This document shows, in pieces, positions 17,373-25,782 of a stretch of DNA of 37,839 nucleotides. The DNA is taken from contig JAJDCR010000060.1 of the NCBI GenBank assembly GCA_029260735.1, positions 1-37,839 on the forward strand, given 5' to 3'. The position numbers and the translations under genes were made by a program. Position 1 is the first letter of the stretch; every line of letters begins with the position of its first letter. The notes under the pieces are model-generated. The model was not told the DNA's origin, searched no databases, and saw only the letters and a list, made by a program, of their open reading frames with translations. The stretch comes from Planctomycetota bacterium. GTDB lineage: Bacteria > Planctomycetota > Uabimicrobiia > Uabimicrobiales > Uabimicrobiaceae.

Positions 17373-17424
17373 CTTTGTCGAAAGATTTTCGCGAGCTTGA
17401 AAATTTTTCTGTGTTAAATCTTTC

Positions 17425-18576
17425 CTAAATGCGAACGCTACTGGGAATATTGATCAGGCAATCACTAATTTTTTTTGCCTGGGTCAAGTCAGAGCTCTGC
17501 TTGTTTTGATAAACAGACAACTCTGGAATAAGTTTCCAAATAGGACGGCAAATAATCTTTGCTTGATTAAGCTCTCTTAAAAATAAATCTCTTTCTTTCC
17601 GGTTTTCAAGTAATATAGCTTGTAGCCAATAGTTAGATCGGCAACCAAGAGGCTCTTGAAAAAAATGTATTCCTATTTTAGCGAAAAATTCTTGGTAAAT
17701 GAGAGTTAGCTCACGCTTATTTTCAATAAAACGATCCAAGTTTTCCATTTGGGCACAAGCCAGCGCTGCGTTGAGGTTAGGCAAACGGTAGTTATATCCT
17801 ATTTCATCATGGTTATACTCCCAGGGATGGGCAACTTTTGCTGTGGTCGTAAGATGCTTTCCTTTTTTGGCTAATTGTTTATCGTTGGTAACGATAACTC
17901 CTCCTCCTCCGCAAGTCACCGTTTTGTTTCCATTGAAACTATAAACTCCTAAATGCCCAAAAGTTCCTGCATGTTTTCCTTGGTATAAGCTTCCCAACGC
18001 TTCGGCTGCATCTTCGACCACACAAATCTGAAAGCGCTGACATACTTCTGAAACTTGGTCGATTTTTAAGGGATGCCCTAATATATGAATTGGTAAACAA
18101 GCGGTTATTCTCTTTTGGCTATGTCGGTTTCGACAAACCCCGTGGTCATCGACAAAAGCATTTTCTTCTAGAAAATTCTCTAAGCTCTTGGGACACATAC
18201 CTAAGGTATCCTCATCACTATCCAAAAATATAGGGTCTGCCCCACAGTAATGGATCGCATTGGCCGAGGCAACAAAGGTTAATGCCTGAGTTAAAACTTC
18301 GTCTCCCCGTTTAACCCCTGCCAGCTCTAGTGCTACTTGCAAAGCGCAAGTACCATTTACTACCGCAATAGCATGCGAGCTTTGGGTATAACTTTCGATC
18401 ATTCTTTCAAAACGATCGACATACTCTCCCACCGAAGAAACAAAAGTAGAGTCAATGCAGTCTACAAGGTATTTTTTTTCTTGGCCAAGAAAACGCGGCT
18501 CATGCAGGGGGATAAGTTCTTTTTGACCATATACTTTGCGAATGAAGGAGATAATTTCAGGTATTCTTGTGGTCAT
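17425..18576 (-). CDS. legC: LegC-like PLP aminotransferase (DegT/DnrJ/EryC1 family)
   Basis: The 383-residue enzyme should add the C4 amino group to a nucleotide-linked 4-keto-6-deoxy-hexosamine. The PLP-contact Asp189 is in VVEDAAEALGS, and the Schiff-base Lys218 is in YSFNGNKTVTCGGGG. The N-terminal IPLHEPRFLGQEKKYL and the STFVSSVGEYV block are typical of LegC-type proteins. Length is normal. Its 5' end overlaps the PtmE-like gene by 20 bases, and it is the last gene of the long minus-strand Leg unit, converging on the 15417-17372 gene. The identity as LegC rather than another sugar aminotransferase rests on linkage to legB, legG and ptmE. Confidence 0.85.
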   Translation of the reverse strand: MTTRIPEIISFIRKVYGQKELIPLHEPRFLGQEKKYLVDCIDSTFVSSVGEYVDRFERMIESYTQSSHAIAVVNGTCALQVALELAGVKRGDEVLTQALTFVASANAIHYCGADPIFLDSDEDTLGMCPKSLENFLEENAFVDDHGVCRNRHSQKRITACLPIHILGHPLKIDQVSEVCQRFQICVVEDAAEALGSLYQGKHAGTFGHLGVYSFNGNKTVTCGGGGVIVTNDKQLAKKGKHLTTTAKVAHPWEYNHDEIGYNYRLPNLNAALACAQMENLDRFIENKRELTLIYQEFFAKIGIHFFQEPLGCRSNYWLQAILLENRKERDLFLRELNQAKIICRPIWKLIPELSVYQNKQSSDLTQAKKISDCLINIPSSVRI

Positions 18577-19669
18577 CTTTCTTACTCACTTGCTTTCTTT
18601 CTAATTTTCCATCACGAGCGTCATTTTGAGCTTGTTCATAGTCGCTGTGTTTTCCGATGTCTAGCCAATACTCTACAATAGGAAAACTATGAACAGAGCA
18701 CTTCTCCTCAAGTAGTTTTTCGATCAGCTCTGTCATGTCAAAACGTTTTTCTTTAGGAATATACTGAAGCGATTTAGGAGAAAGAAGATAAATTCCGGCG
18801 TTAACAAAGAAACTAAGGGAAGGTTTTTCTACGAGACCCTTCACAAGAAACCCCTCGCTTTCGACAACTCCATAAGGGACTTTAAAATCATACTTCTTAA
18901 CAGCTACGGTCAGAGCGGCTTTATTTTCTTGGTGATGACGAAGCATAGTATCGTAGTCAAGCTTTGTTAAAATGTCTCCATTGATCACCAATAAGGGTTC
19001 TTCTGACTCTTCCAAGAGACGGATTGCTCCTGCTGTTCCTAGAGGGCTCTCTTCAGTGATATAGCGGAGATTTATATCGTGCTCTTCTCCATTACCAAAA
19101 TGCTCTTTAATTTTTTCGGGCATATAGTGGGTGCTAATATAAACGTGGTGGATACCAGCCAGTTTCAAATTTTCAATAGTATGCTCGATTAATGGCCGAT
19201 CTCCTACGGGAAGCATGGGCTTAGGAAGATTTTGGGTTAACGGATGAAGGCGTTTTCCATAGCCACCAGCCATAATAATGGCACGAGGGGAACTACTTTG
19301 AGAAACTTCTCTCAAGGTAATTAGTTGACAAATGCGGTTTTTTTCATCTACTAAGGGAATATGCCGGATCATATTCTCCTCCATTATCTTCCGTAACTCT
19401 TCCTTACTTGCTTGGGAAGAAGCTCTTAGAGGAGAGGGGTAAGGACCTTTCTTTTTCTGCTCTAGCAGTTCTTTAATGGGAAGAGAAAAATCTTTTTTTT
19501 CTAGAAAAAAGCGCCGAATATCTCCATCGGTAATAATACCCTCAAGATGATAGTCTTCTCCGACAACCACCGCTACTTTTTTGACATTTTTCTCTATACA
19601 GCTAATAGCGTCTTGGACTTTATCTTCCAGTCGGACACATACACTATCTAAAATATCTATTTTTTCCAT
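18557..19669 (-). CDS. ptmE: CBS-domain sugar nucleotidyltransferase (PtmE-like)
   Basis: The 370-residue protein has two CBS repeats (residues about 1-120; VVVGEDYHLEGIITDGDIRR and RHIPLVDEKNRI) followed by a sugar-1-phosphate nucleotidyltransferase domain. That domain shows RAIIMAGGYGKRLHPLT, then LPKPMLPVGDRPLIEHTIEN, and VINGDILTKLDY. This arrangement matches PtmE, which activates glucosamine-1-phosphate with GTP in the Campylobacter legionaminic route. If the analogy holds, the pathway here runs on GDP-sugars. The ATG is behind GAAAAGTAAAG, two bases after the upstream 2-epimerase gene. The CBS pair could sense an adenine nucleotide. No separate PtmF or PtmA is visible in the window. Confidence 0.88.
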   Translation of the reverse strand: MEKIDILDSVCVRLEDKVQDAISCIEKNVKKVAVVVGEDYHLEGIITDGDIRRFFLEKKDFSLPIKELLEQKKKGPYPSPLRASSQASKEELRKIMEENMIRHIPLVDEKNRICQLITLREVSQSSSPRAIIMAGGYGKRLHPLTQNLPKPMLPVGDRPLIEHTIENLKLAGIHHVYISTHYMPEKIKEHFGNGEEHDINLRYITEESPLGTAGAIRLLEESEEPLLVINGDILTKLDYDTMLRHHQENKAALTVAVKKYDFKVPYGVVESEGFLVKGLVEKPSLSFFVNAGIYLLSPKSLQYIPKEKRFDMTELIEKLLEEKCSVHSFPIVEYWLDIGKHSDYEQAQNDARDGKLERKQVSKKDDHKNT

Positions 19670-19671
19670 CT

Positions 19672-20841
19672 TTACTTTTCCGGCACAGAGGCAATATTAT
19701 AAAATTTTTTCTGTAGTAGCTTATCGTCTAAACTCATCTCTTGGAGTTTTTTGACAATTTTCTCACTAGCATTTCCCTGTCCATAGGGGTTAACTAAATC
19801 TTCCAAACTAGAACGAAATGAAGCTGAGCTAGCAAGTTTTATTCCTTCTAAGATCTCTACAGAAGTGTCGCCGACATCAATAACGTTGGCAGCTCTTAAA
19901 CGTCCTTTTTGGCGGCTGCCTATGTTGACAACGGGAAGAGAAAAAGAAGGTGCTTCAATAATCCCACTGGAAGAATTTCCCACCATAGCAGTGGCCAGAG
20001 CCATTAAACTAAAATAACGCTTACTCCCTAGGCTTCCAAAAAGATGAGCCCAGGAATTTTCTTGGGCAAATTTTTGCAGTTTTTCTATGATAACTCTTCC
20101 CTTAGTATCTGCATTGGGTAAAGTGAAAATTGTTATCATCTCTGTTTTCTCAAGGGCTTCTAGCAATGAATCTATTTGTTTTTCTACTTGAAGGTACTCT
20201 TTGGTAACAGGATGAAAGGTCACTAAGAGAAAGCTATCTGACAAAGACAAAGATAAATTTTCTTCCAGCTCTTTTTTTTCCAAGAGAGGAATTTGCTGGA
20301 TAGAATCTAGGCCCGGTGCTCCTGAAACCATGACTCGCCAAGGTTCTTCTCCCAGTTGAATAACGCGACTACGGTACTCTTGGCAAGAAACAAAATGAAA
20401 GTGACTTAACTTGGTTAAAGAGTGACGTAAAGAATCGTCAATGGCTCCTTCTGTAACTTCTCCTCCATGAATATGAACCAAAGGAATTTGAAAAGGGAGA
20501 GAAGCCAAGGCGGCAGCATACATCTCAAAGCGATCCCCTAAGACGACCAAAATATCTGGTCGACTCCGTGCCATAACTTGAGAAAACCCTATGACTCCCA
20601 AGCCTATCGATTTACCAATTGCTTCAGGACTATCTCCTGAAATCAACATCTCCACTTTTTCTTCGATAGAAAACCCGTCTTGCTCAATCTCTTGGTAGGT
20701 TAATCCAAATTCAGGAGACAAGTGCATTCCACTAACCCAAAGCGTAACTTCTAAATTAGATTCTTTGGCTAAGGCTTTCAAAACAGGACGATAGATACCA
20801 TAGTCAGAACGAGCAACTGTAACAATGCTAATTTTTCTCAC
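19672..20841 (-). CDS. legG: Hydrolysing NDP-N-acetyl-hexosamine 2-epimerase (NeuC/LegG family)
   Basis: The enzyme should release the 2-epimerised free sugar that NeuB uses. Landmarks are ISIVTVARSDYGIYRPVLKA at the N-terminus, LGDRFEMYAAALA, VHIHGGEVTEGAIDDSLRHS and VGNSSSGIIEAPSF, all typical of the hydrolysing UDP-GlcNAc 2-epimerase family. I chose the GTG at 20841 (389 residues) because it overlaps the upstream TGA as GTGA, has GGAAG eight bases upstream, and starts MRKISIVTV like family members. An in-frame ATG at 20856 would add five residues. It lies inside the Leg gene run between the aldo/keto reductase and ptmE. Confidence 0.9.
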   Translation of the reverse strand: MRKISIVTVARSDYGIYRPVLKALAKESNLEVTLWVSGMHLSPEFGLTYQEIEQDGFSIEEKVEMLISGDSPEAIGKSIGLGVIGFSQVMARSRPDILVVLGDRFEMYAAALASLPFQIPLVHIHGGEVTEGAIDDSLRHSLTKLSHFHFVSCQEYRSRVIQLGEEPWRVMVSGAPGLDSIQQIPLLEKKELEENLSLSLSDSFLLVTFHPVTKEYLQVEKQIDSLLEALEKTEMITIFTLPNADTKGRVIIEKLQKFAQENSWAHLFGSLGSKRYFSLMALATAMVGNSSSGIIEAPSFSLPVVNIGSRQKGRLRAANVIDVGDTSVEILEGIKLASSASFRSSLEDLVNPYGQGNASEKIVKKLQEMSLDDKLLQKKFYNIASVPEK

Positions 20842-21719
20842 GAAGAGAGCTTCCATAAAGAAGGGTTTAAAAGTTTTTCGTCCGTTTGGGCAAAAGTTTT
20901 AAAGTGATATTGAGAGGGAGAACTTTTTCTAAAGCAACCAAAATTTTCTTCCAGTTGCAATTGATCATTTACTCCCAAAATAGCAAAATCAATTTCCTCT
21001 TGCTGGCAAATAAATTCAATGGGACCTTGAATTTTACTCCAATCATTTGTCTTTAAGAAATCTCTCCATTTTTGGATATGAGATTGCCAAGGAGAAAAGT
21101 GGGCATCTAGTTGATCCATTAAAAGGAGTCCTTGGAGAAAAATGGAACGAGCATGAATTTCAACTCCGCGAGCTTTTAGTTTACCAAGATGACCCGTTTC
21201 AATCAATCTTTGGTCAAAAACATTAACGGGAACTTGGATGATGTCTAGAGAAAACTTGTCCCATAAGAAATCGATTTCCTCCTGACCATAAACAGAAACG
21301 CCTATCTTATCGACTACTCCACTTTCTTTCAAGTCTTCCAAGTAGCGAAAAAGCATTTCTCCTCCAGGAACACAAAGGTCTTTGGCATGATGAACAAAGA
21401 TTCCTGCTAGTTTCTCTTGCTTTAAGTTAAGTAGGGAACTTTCAAAAGCCCTTCGTGCTAGTTCGATATCTTCTTTTTTCAAGCTTTGTTTGCGAAAAGG
21501 AGGTGTTTTTGTAAAGATCCGAAAACTATGCTCTGAAGGAAGACACGCTCCAATAATGGCCTCACTTTCTCCATAGCCATGAGCGGTGTCAATGACTCGA
21601 ATACCTTTTTCTTGAGCGAGGGAAAAAATTTTTCGCACTTCTTGGGCTTTTGTTTTTCCTCTGGAATTAGATATTCCATAGTCTAAACCAAATTGAACTG
21701 TTCCTAGCCCTAGTTTCAT
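20838..21719 (-). CDS. Aldo/keto reductase
   Basis: The 293-residue protein is a cytoplasmic NAD(P)H-dependent oxidoreductase of the AKR superfamily. The tetrad is visible as Asp44 and Tyr49 (VIDTAHGYGESE), Lys71 (FTKTPPF) and His110 or His111 (FVHHAKD). The start LGLGTVQFGLDYGISN is typical of AKRs found in nonulosonate and flagellin-glycan clusters. The ATG follows AAAGGAACCGAAG. It sits between pseB and legG, overlapping the latter by four bases. It could reduce a keto-sugar intermediate, possibly the PseB product, or set stereochemistry of a modified nonulosonate. Its exact substrate is not readable. Confidence 0.85.
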   Translation of the reverse strand: MKLGLGTVQFGLDYGISNSRGKTKAQEVRKIFSLAQEKGIRVIDTAHGYGESEAIIGACLPSEHSFRIFTKTPPFRKQSLKKEDIELARRAFESSLLNLKQEKLAGIFVHHAKDLCVPGGEMLFRYLEDLKESGVVDKIGVSVYGQEEIDFLWDKFSLDIIQVPVNVFDQRLIETGHLGKLKARGVEIHARSIFLQGLLLMDQLDAHFSPWQSHIQKWRDFLKTNDWSKIQGPIEFICQQEEIDFAILGVNDQLQLEENFGCFRKSSPSQYHFKTFAQTDEKLLNPSLWKLSS

Positions 21720-21752
21720 TCTTCGGTTCCTTTAAGAACTTTTGCCTATTTT

Positions 21753-22739
21753 TTAGTCTACTAGTTTTCTAATATCCTCAACACTTAGCCAGTGAGTGTT
21801 GTTGTCACTAGAGTAGCTAAAGTTGGCCGAGCAAGTTTTCCCTCCTCTTTCGTGGAGATTTTTTGCTCCTTTCCACCACATAAAGTCCGGTTGAATGACG
21901 TAATGGTTGTCAAACTCAACTGTTCGTCTAGCATCATCCATCGGAATTAAGGTTTCGTGAAGCTTTTCTCCTGGACGAATACCTACAATATCGACTTTGG
22001 CATCAGGAGCAACAGCTTTCGCTACATCAAGGATACGGTAGCTTGGAATTTTGGGAATATACATCTCTCCCCCTTCCATACTATCGATACACTGAAGAAC
22101 AAAGTCCACTCCTTCCTGCAAAGTAATGGAAAAACGAGTCATATTTTCGTCCGTGATAGGTAAAACACCTTCTCCTTTTTTCTTCAAAAAGAAGGGGATG
22201 ACCGAGCCACGGCTTCCGACAACATTTCCATAGCGAACAACGGCAAACTTAGTATTGGCGTCTCCGCTCATAGAGTTACCTGCGACAAATAGTTTGTCGG
22301 AGCATAACTTAGTCGCTCCATAAAGATTTATGGGATTTGCTGCTTTATCTGTACTCAGAGCGATTACTTTTTTTACTTTTTGGTGAATCGCTGCTCGAAT
22401 AATATTTTGAGCCCCTAGTATATTTGTTTTAACAGCCTCAAAAGGATTGTATTCACAAGCAGGTACTTGTTTAAGAGCAGCAGCATGTATGATATAATTC
22501 ACACCATGAAAAGCGGCATAAAGTCTTTCTTGGTCTCGAACATCTCCAATGAAATAGCGGAGACAAGGATACTGGGCAACGGAAAAAATTTGCTCCATTT
22601 CAAATTGCTTGAGTTCATCACGAGAAAAAATAATGAGTTTTTTCGGCTTATATCTCTCTAAAATAGTTTTTACAGTTTTTTTCCCAAAGGAACCTGTTCC
22701 TCCGGTAATTAAAACTATTTGATTGTTAAGATCGACGAT
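21753..22739 (-). CDS. pseB: PseB-like NDP-GlcNAc 4,6-dehydratase with an apparent ATC start
   Basis: This is an extended SDR of the inverting 4,6-dehydratase type. From 22739 the frame encodes 328 residues, a normal PseB length. It shows LITGGTGSFGK at residues 10-20, RDELKQFEM, HAAALKQVPACEYNP, the catalytic STDKAANPINLYGATK (Tyr140, Lys144) and GIRPGEKLHETLI. The first in-frame ATG (22598) would delete the whole nucleotide-binding motif. Upstream of it, back to a TAG at 22752-22754, there is no ATG, GTG or TTG, only near-cognate codons. ATC at 22737-22739 lies seven bases after a perfect AGGAGGT. Either AUC is the start or a former ATG has mutated. No PseG or PseI-specific partner is nearby. 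Confidence 0.8.
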   Translation of the reverse strand: MVDLNNQIVLITGGTGSFGKKTVKTILERYKPKKLIIFSRDELKQFEMEQIFSVAQYPCLRYFIGDVRDQERLYAAFHGVNYIIHAAALKQVPACEYNPFEAVKTNILGAQNIIRAAIHQKVKKVIALSTDKAANPINLYGATKLCSDKLFVAGNSMSGDANTKFAVVRYGNVVGSRGSVIPFFLKKKGEGVLPITDENMTRFSITLQEGVDFVLQCIDSMEGGEMYIPKIPSYRILDVAKAVAPDAKVDIVGIRPGEKLHETLIPMDDARRTVEFDNHYVIQPDFMWWKGAKNLHERGGKTCSANFSYSSDNNTHWLSVEDIRKLVD

Positions 22740-22746
22740 TTCTTTT

Positions 22747-22753
22747 ACCTCCT
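22747..22753 (-). promoter_or_regulatory. Perfect Shine-Dalgarno deciding the non-canonical pseB start
   Basis: On the minus strand AGGAGGT is followed by the seven-base spacer AAAAGAA and then ATC. The strength and ideal spacing of this site argue that translation begins at ATC 22739 rather than at the downstream ATG 22598, which has no such site. Confidence 0.7.
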
Positions 22754-22758
22754 ACTTT

Positions 22759-22782
22759 TAGGGAGTGTGGGGACACTCCCTA
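22759..22782 (-). promoter_or_regulatory. Hairpin between the ABC exporter gene and pseB
   Basis: Arms TAGGGAGTGT and ACACTCCCTA form a perfect 10-base stem with a four-base loop (GGGG on the plus strand). It begins nine bases after the exporter stop and ends five bases before the pseB Shine-Dalgarno. There is no U-run on the minus transcript, so it is a weak terminator candidate. It is more likely an mRNA-processing, stabilising or translation-control structure. Confidence 0.55.
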
Positions 22783-22791
22783 GGTAATTCT

Positions 22792-24597
22792 TTAAAGCTC
22801 ACGGGAAGGAGAGGATAGTTCTAAAGTTAAGTTTTGATTTTGGCACATCTTACGAAAAAGAGATGCTTCCCTTGTATAGAGATCCTCAAAATTTCCTTCT
22901 TCGACAACTTTTTGTTTATCCAAGACATAGATACGATCGCAGTTGCGAATCGTAGATAAACGATGGGATATAATGACAAGAGTACAACTTCCTTTTATCT
23001 TGTCTATGCTTTCTTGTATATGTTTTTCTGATTCGCTATCCAAGGAGCTAGTTGCCTCATCAAAAATGAGAATCTGTGGTTTTTTGAAAAGCTCACGAGC
23101 AATAGCTAGTCTCTGCCTTTGTCCTCCCGATAACTTAACCCCGCTATCTCCTATGATAGTTTCATATCCATCCGAAGTTTCCATTATAAAATCTCGGCAG
23201 TTAGCAGAGTGAGCAGATTTTTCTAAAAGATCATGATCTTCAGAAGAGGAGCTATTCCATAAGGAAATGTTATTGGCAATTGTATCATTAAACATTACGG
23301 GATCCTGAGTAACATAGCCAACTATACTCCGAAGACTCCTCTGGTCTATTTCCTGGTAATCAACTTCGTCAATCTTAATCTTACCTTTTTGTGGTATTAA
23401 CAAAGCGGTTAAAAGGTCAAACAAAGTTGTTTTTCCTGCTCCTGATGAACCAACAATGCCTACACATTCGTTTTTTTGAATCTTGATATTCAGGTCACAG
23501 AGAACAGGTTTTTCTCCGTATGAAAAAGAAACTTCTGAAAAGACAATTTCTTTATCGAAGTTTTCTAGTTTTTGCTTTCCCCAACTCTCTTTGTTTGCTT
23601 CGAGACTCTTGCGGGCTTCTTCTACCGTTTCAATTCCCCCCAGAGCTCCATTAAATTTTTGCCAATTTATCTGTAGCATAAAAACTTCCCCCAATGCTCG
23701 GTAGAGATATGCCATTAAAATCAGAATTTCTGCAATGGGTTTTCCTGAAACAACGACCTCTAAATAAATCATCGAGGCAACCAATATTACTGCAAAAGGC
23801 TCCATCAATGAGCTAACAATGGCTCCTAGCATAATAAGCAAGAAGGTTAGCCGGGCATGTCTGTGGATATTCCGGTTAAGTTGTTTATGTAAAGAAGAAA
23901 AAGAAGAAGTTGCTTTTATATATTTGAAATGAGCAATAATTTGAATCAAGAGAGATTGCATTTCCGCATTTTTATGAGAAATCTCTAAGGAAGTTTTTCG
24001 AGAAGCTCGATTTAAAGGTCGTAAAATCGAAACAAAAAAAACGGAAACAAACATAATCAGCAAAGTCAAGCTAGGATTGATAAGAGCTGCTCCGGGTACA
24101 TAAATGCTAATGTATATAATGCAAACCAGAAGGCGGCAATAAATAGATATAGCCCCTACTGCTCGATCCGCTTCTTTTGTGATGATGTTATTCAAATAAC
24201 CAATGTTTGTATTGGTGTAAAAAGAATAGTTCATACTGTAGTATTTTTCGACTAGGTTTTGTCTAATCTCTTTGCTGATATCCGTGGTCATTTTTCCGAC
24301 AACGCTACTTTGGAGAAAGGTAAAAAAACCTTTTAAGGAAAAAACCATCGTAATGAGAATTAGAGTATTAGCAGTGGTCTGCTCTAAACCAAGAAAAAGA
24401 AAGAACTGTTCTAGGAACTGCCCCAGTTTATTGTTGGAAGCATCGCTAGAGAGAAGGGGAAATACTAGTACTAAACCTAATCCGTCCAAGAGGCCAGAAA
24501 TAAAAATAATAGCAGACAAAATGAGAAGCCGATTTCCAGCATAAAAGTAGCAAATTTGGAAATACTTAAAAATTTTAGGAATAAAAGGGATTTTCAT
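22792..24597 (-). CDS. ABC exporter, fused membrane and ATPase domains (MsbA/PglK-like flippase)
   Basis: The 601-residue half-transporter has about six transmembrane helices in residues 20-310, then one nucleotide-binding domain. Walker A GSSGAGKTT is at 383-391, the signature LSGGQRQR at 489-496, Walker B ILIFDEATSSLD at 509-520 and the switch His545 in ISHRLS. It should act as a homodimer in the inner membrane. Its place inside the glycan locus suggests it flips a lipid-linked oligosaccharide, as PglK does; no Wzx-type flippase is seen in the window. It lies 12 bases after legB. The ribosome-binding site is weak. Confidence 0.88.
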   Translation of the reverse strand: MKIPFIPKIFKYFQICYFYAGNRLLILSAIIFISGLLDGLGLVLVFPLLSSDASNNKLGQFLEQFFLFLGLEQTTANTLILITMVFSLKGFFTFLQSSVVGKMTTDISKEIRQNLVEKYYSMNYSFYTNTNIGYLNNIITKEADRAVGAISIYCRLLVCIIYISIYVPGAALINPSLTLLIMFVSVFFVSILRPLNRASRKTSLEISHKNAEMQSLLIQIIAHFKYIKATSSFSSLHKQLNRNIHRHARLTFLLIMLGAIVSSLMEPFAVILVASMIYLEVVVSGKPIAEILILMAYLYRALGEVFMLQINWQKFNGALGGIETVEEARKSLEANKESWGKQKLENFDKEIVFSEVSFSYGEKPVLCDLNIKIQKNECVGIVGSSGAGKTTLFDLLTALLIPQKGKIKIDEVDYQEIDQRSLRSIVGYVTQDPVMFNDTIANNISLWNSSSSEDHDLLEKSAHSANCRDFIMETSDGYETIIGDSGVKLSGGQRQRLAIARELFKKPQILIFDEATSSLDSESEKHIQESIDKIKGSCTLVIISHRLSTIRNCDRIYVLDKQKVVEEGNFEDLYTREASLFRKMCQNQNLTLELSSPSREL

Positions 24598-24609
24598 AAA
24601 AGGAGCGAT

Positions 24610-25599
24610 CTAGATCGAGTAAACATTTGGTTTGTAAAGAGACAAGTTTTTCGAATCTTGGAACCAAGAAATAGTTTCTTTCAAACCTTTTTCTATTTCA
24701 TACTGAAAATTCCAAGGTGTCAGTTTTTTGATTTTTTCATTCTTTCCCAGAAGTCGATAAACTTCTGATTTCTCGGGGCGCATTCTGGCTTCATCTGTTA
24801 AAATTTGAGCTTGAGGTCTAATTTCTTCGATTAGAATACGGGCCAGGTTTTCTATGCTAATTTCTTTTTGGGTTGCAATATTAATTTCTTCCCCTATGGT
24901 TTTATCATGACTTGCTATTTGAATAAAACCCTCTACTGTATCTGTCACATAGTTGAAATCTCGTGTGGGGTGCAAGGCCCCTAGCTTTATTTCATCTTTT
25001 CCAGATAACAACTGAGTGATGATTGTGGGAATAATAGCTCGCGCCGATTGTCTAGGCCCATAAGTATTAAAAGGACGCACAATTGTCATGGGTAAATCAA
25101 AGGAGCAATAAAATGATTCGGCTAAACGATCAGCTCCAATTTTGGAAGCGCTGTAGGGGGATTGTCCTTGGAAAGGATGATTTTCATCAATGGGAACGTA
25201 CTGAGCTGTTCCGTAGACTTCGGACGTAGAAGTGACTAGCACTCGTGCGCCATTTTTCCGAGCCGCCTGTAGAACATTAAGAGTTCCCTTTATATTGGTG
25301 TCTACATAGGTATCAGGAGAATGATAAGAAAAAGGAATCGCAATCAAAGCTGCTAGATGAAAAACCACATCTATGTCTTTTAGAGATGTTTCTACTCCCT
25401 GAGGATCTCGAATATCTCCGGCAAAAAACTCCATATCCTGCGCCAAAGTAGAATGCTCTAACCAACCTCGCCAACCAAGAGAGTTATAGTGAGTAAAGGC
25501 TCTCACTTTGGCTCCTAGCTTAACAAGTCTTTCAGCAAGGTGACTTCCTATAAAGCCTCCCGCTCCTGTCACTAAAACTTTTTTTTCTGACCAATGCAC
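24610..25599 (-). CDS. legB: LegB-like NAD-dependent NDP-sugar 4,6-dehydratase
   Basis: The 329-residue extended SDR carries GAGGFIG at residues 12-18, HLAALIAIPFSYHSPDTYVD, STSEVYG at 124-130, and the catalytic YSASK (Tyr149, Lys153). RPFNTYGPRQSARAIIPTII follows. These blocks match the LegB group, which makes the 4-keto-6-deoxy intermediate without C5 inversion. The start is GTG after AGGTTAATACA. It is the first gene of the long minus-strand operon behind a good promoter. Together with the LegC, LegG and PtmE homologues it supports a legionaminic-type precursor. The PseB-like enzyme two genes downstream is a separate dehydratase. Confidence 0.9.
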   Translation of the reverse strand: MHWSEKKVLVTGAGGFIGSHLAERLVKLGAKVRAFTHYNSLGWRGWLEHSTLAQDMEFFAGDIRDPQGVETSLKDIDVVFHLAALIAIPFSYHSPDTYVDTNIKGTLNVLQAARKNGARVLVTSTSEVYGTAQYVPIDENHPFQGQSPYSASKIGADRLAESFYCSFDLPMTIVRPFNTYGPRQSARAIIPTIITQLLSGKDEIKLGALHPTRDFNYVTDTVEGFIQIASHDKTIGEEINIATQKEISIENLARILIEEIRPQAQILTDEARMRPEKSEVYRLLGKNEKIKKLTPWNFQYEIEKGLKETISWFQDSKNLSLYKPNVYSI

Positions 25600-25649
25600 T
25601 GTATTAACCTATATAAAAACAAGAGAAATGTTATAAAAAATGGAGATGG

Positions 25650-25676
25650 ATTATAGCAAAAATTAGAAAGAGTAAA
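25650..25676 (-). promoter_or_regulatory. Sigma70-like promoter for the legB operon
   Basis: On the minus strand TATAAT (25650-25655) is preceded by TG one base away (extended -10, TGCTATAAT). TTTACT (25671-25676) lies 15 bases upstream; TTTTAC at 16 bases is an alternative -35. It lies about 50 bases from the GTG of legB and could drive the seven genes down to 17425. Confidence 0.6.
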
Positions 25677-25749
25677 ATAGATATTTATTTTCTAAAGAGA
25701 AAACTCTCTAGGTTATTATTTTCCAATGGTTTGAGAAAGTGATATGGAA

Positions 25750-25778
25750 AGAAGAGAAATGTTCTTTTCATCTCTTCT
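25750..25778 (-). terminator. Candidate terminator after the NeuD/PglD-like gene
   Basis: Arms AGAAGAGA and TCTCTTCT enclose a loop with a partial inner stem. The structure starts five bases beyond the stop of the acetyltransferase gene on the minus strand. The following U-run is short, so termination may be weak. A second small hairpin, CTAGAGAG with CTCTTTAG, lies at 25692-25711. Confidence 0.4.
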
Positions 25779-25782
25779 CTTT

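Noticed and set aside
17373..17424. Convergent terminator between the 15417 gene and legC (AAAGATTT and AAATCTTT arms)
   Set aside because: The arms are only eight bases with a loop of nearly 30 and would need the structure to be tested; too weak to list as a terminator.
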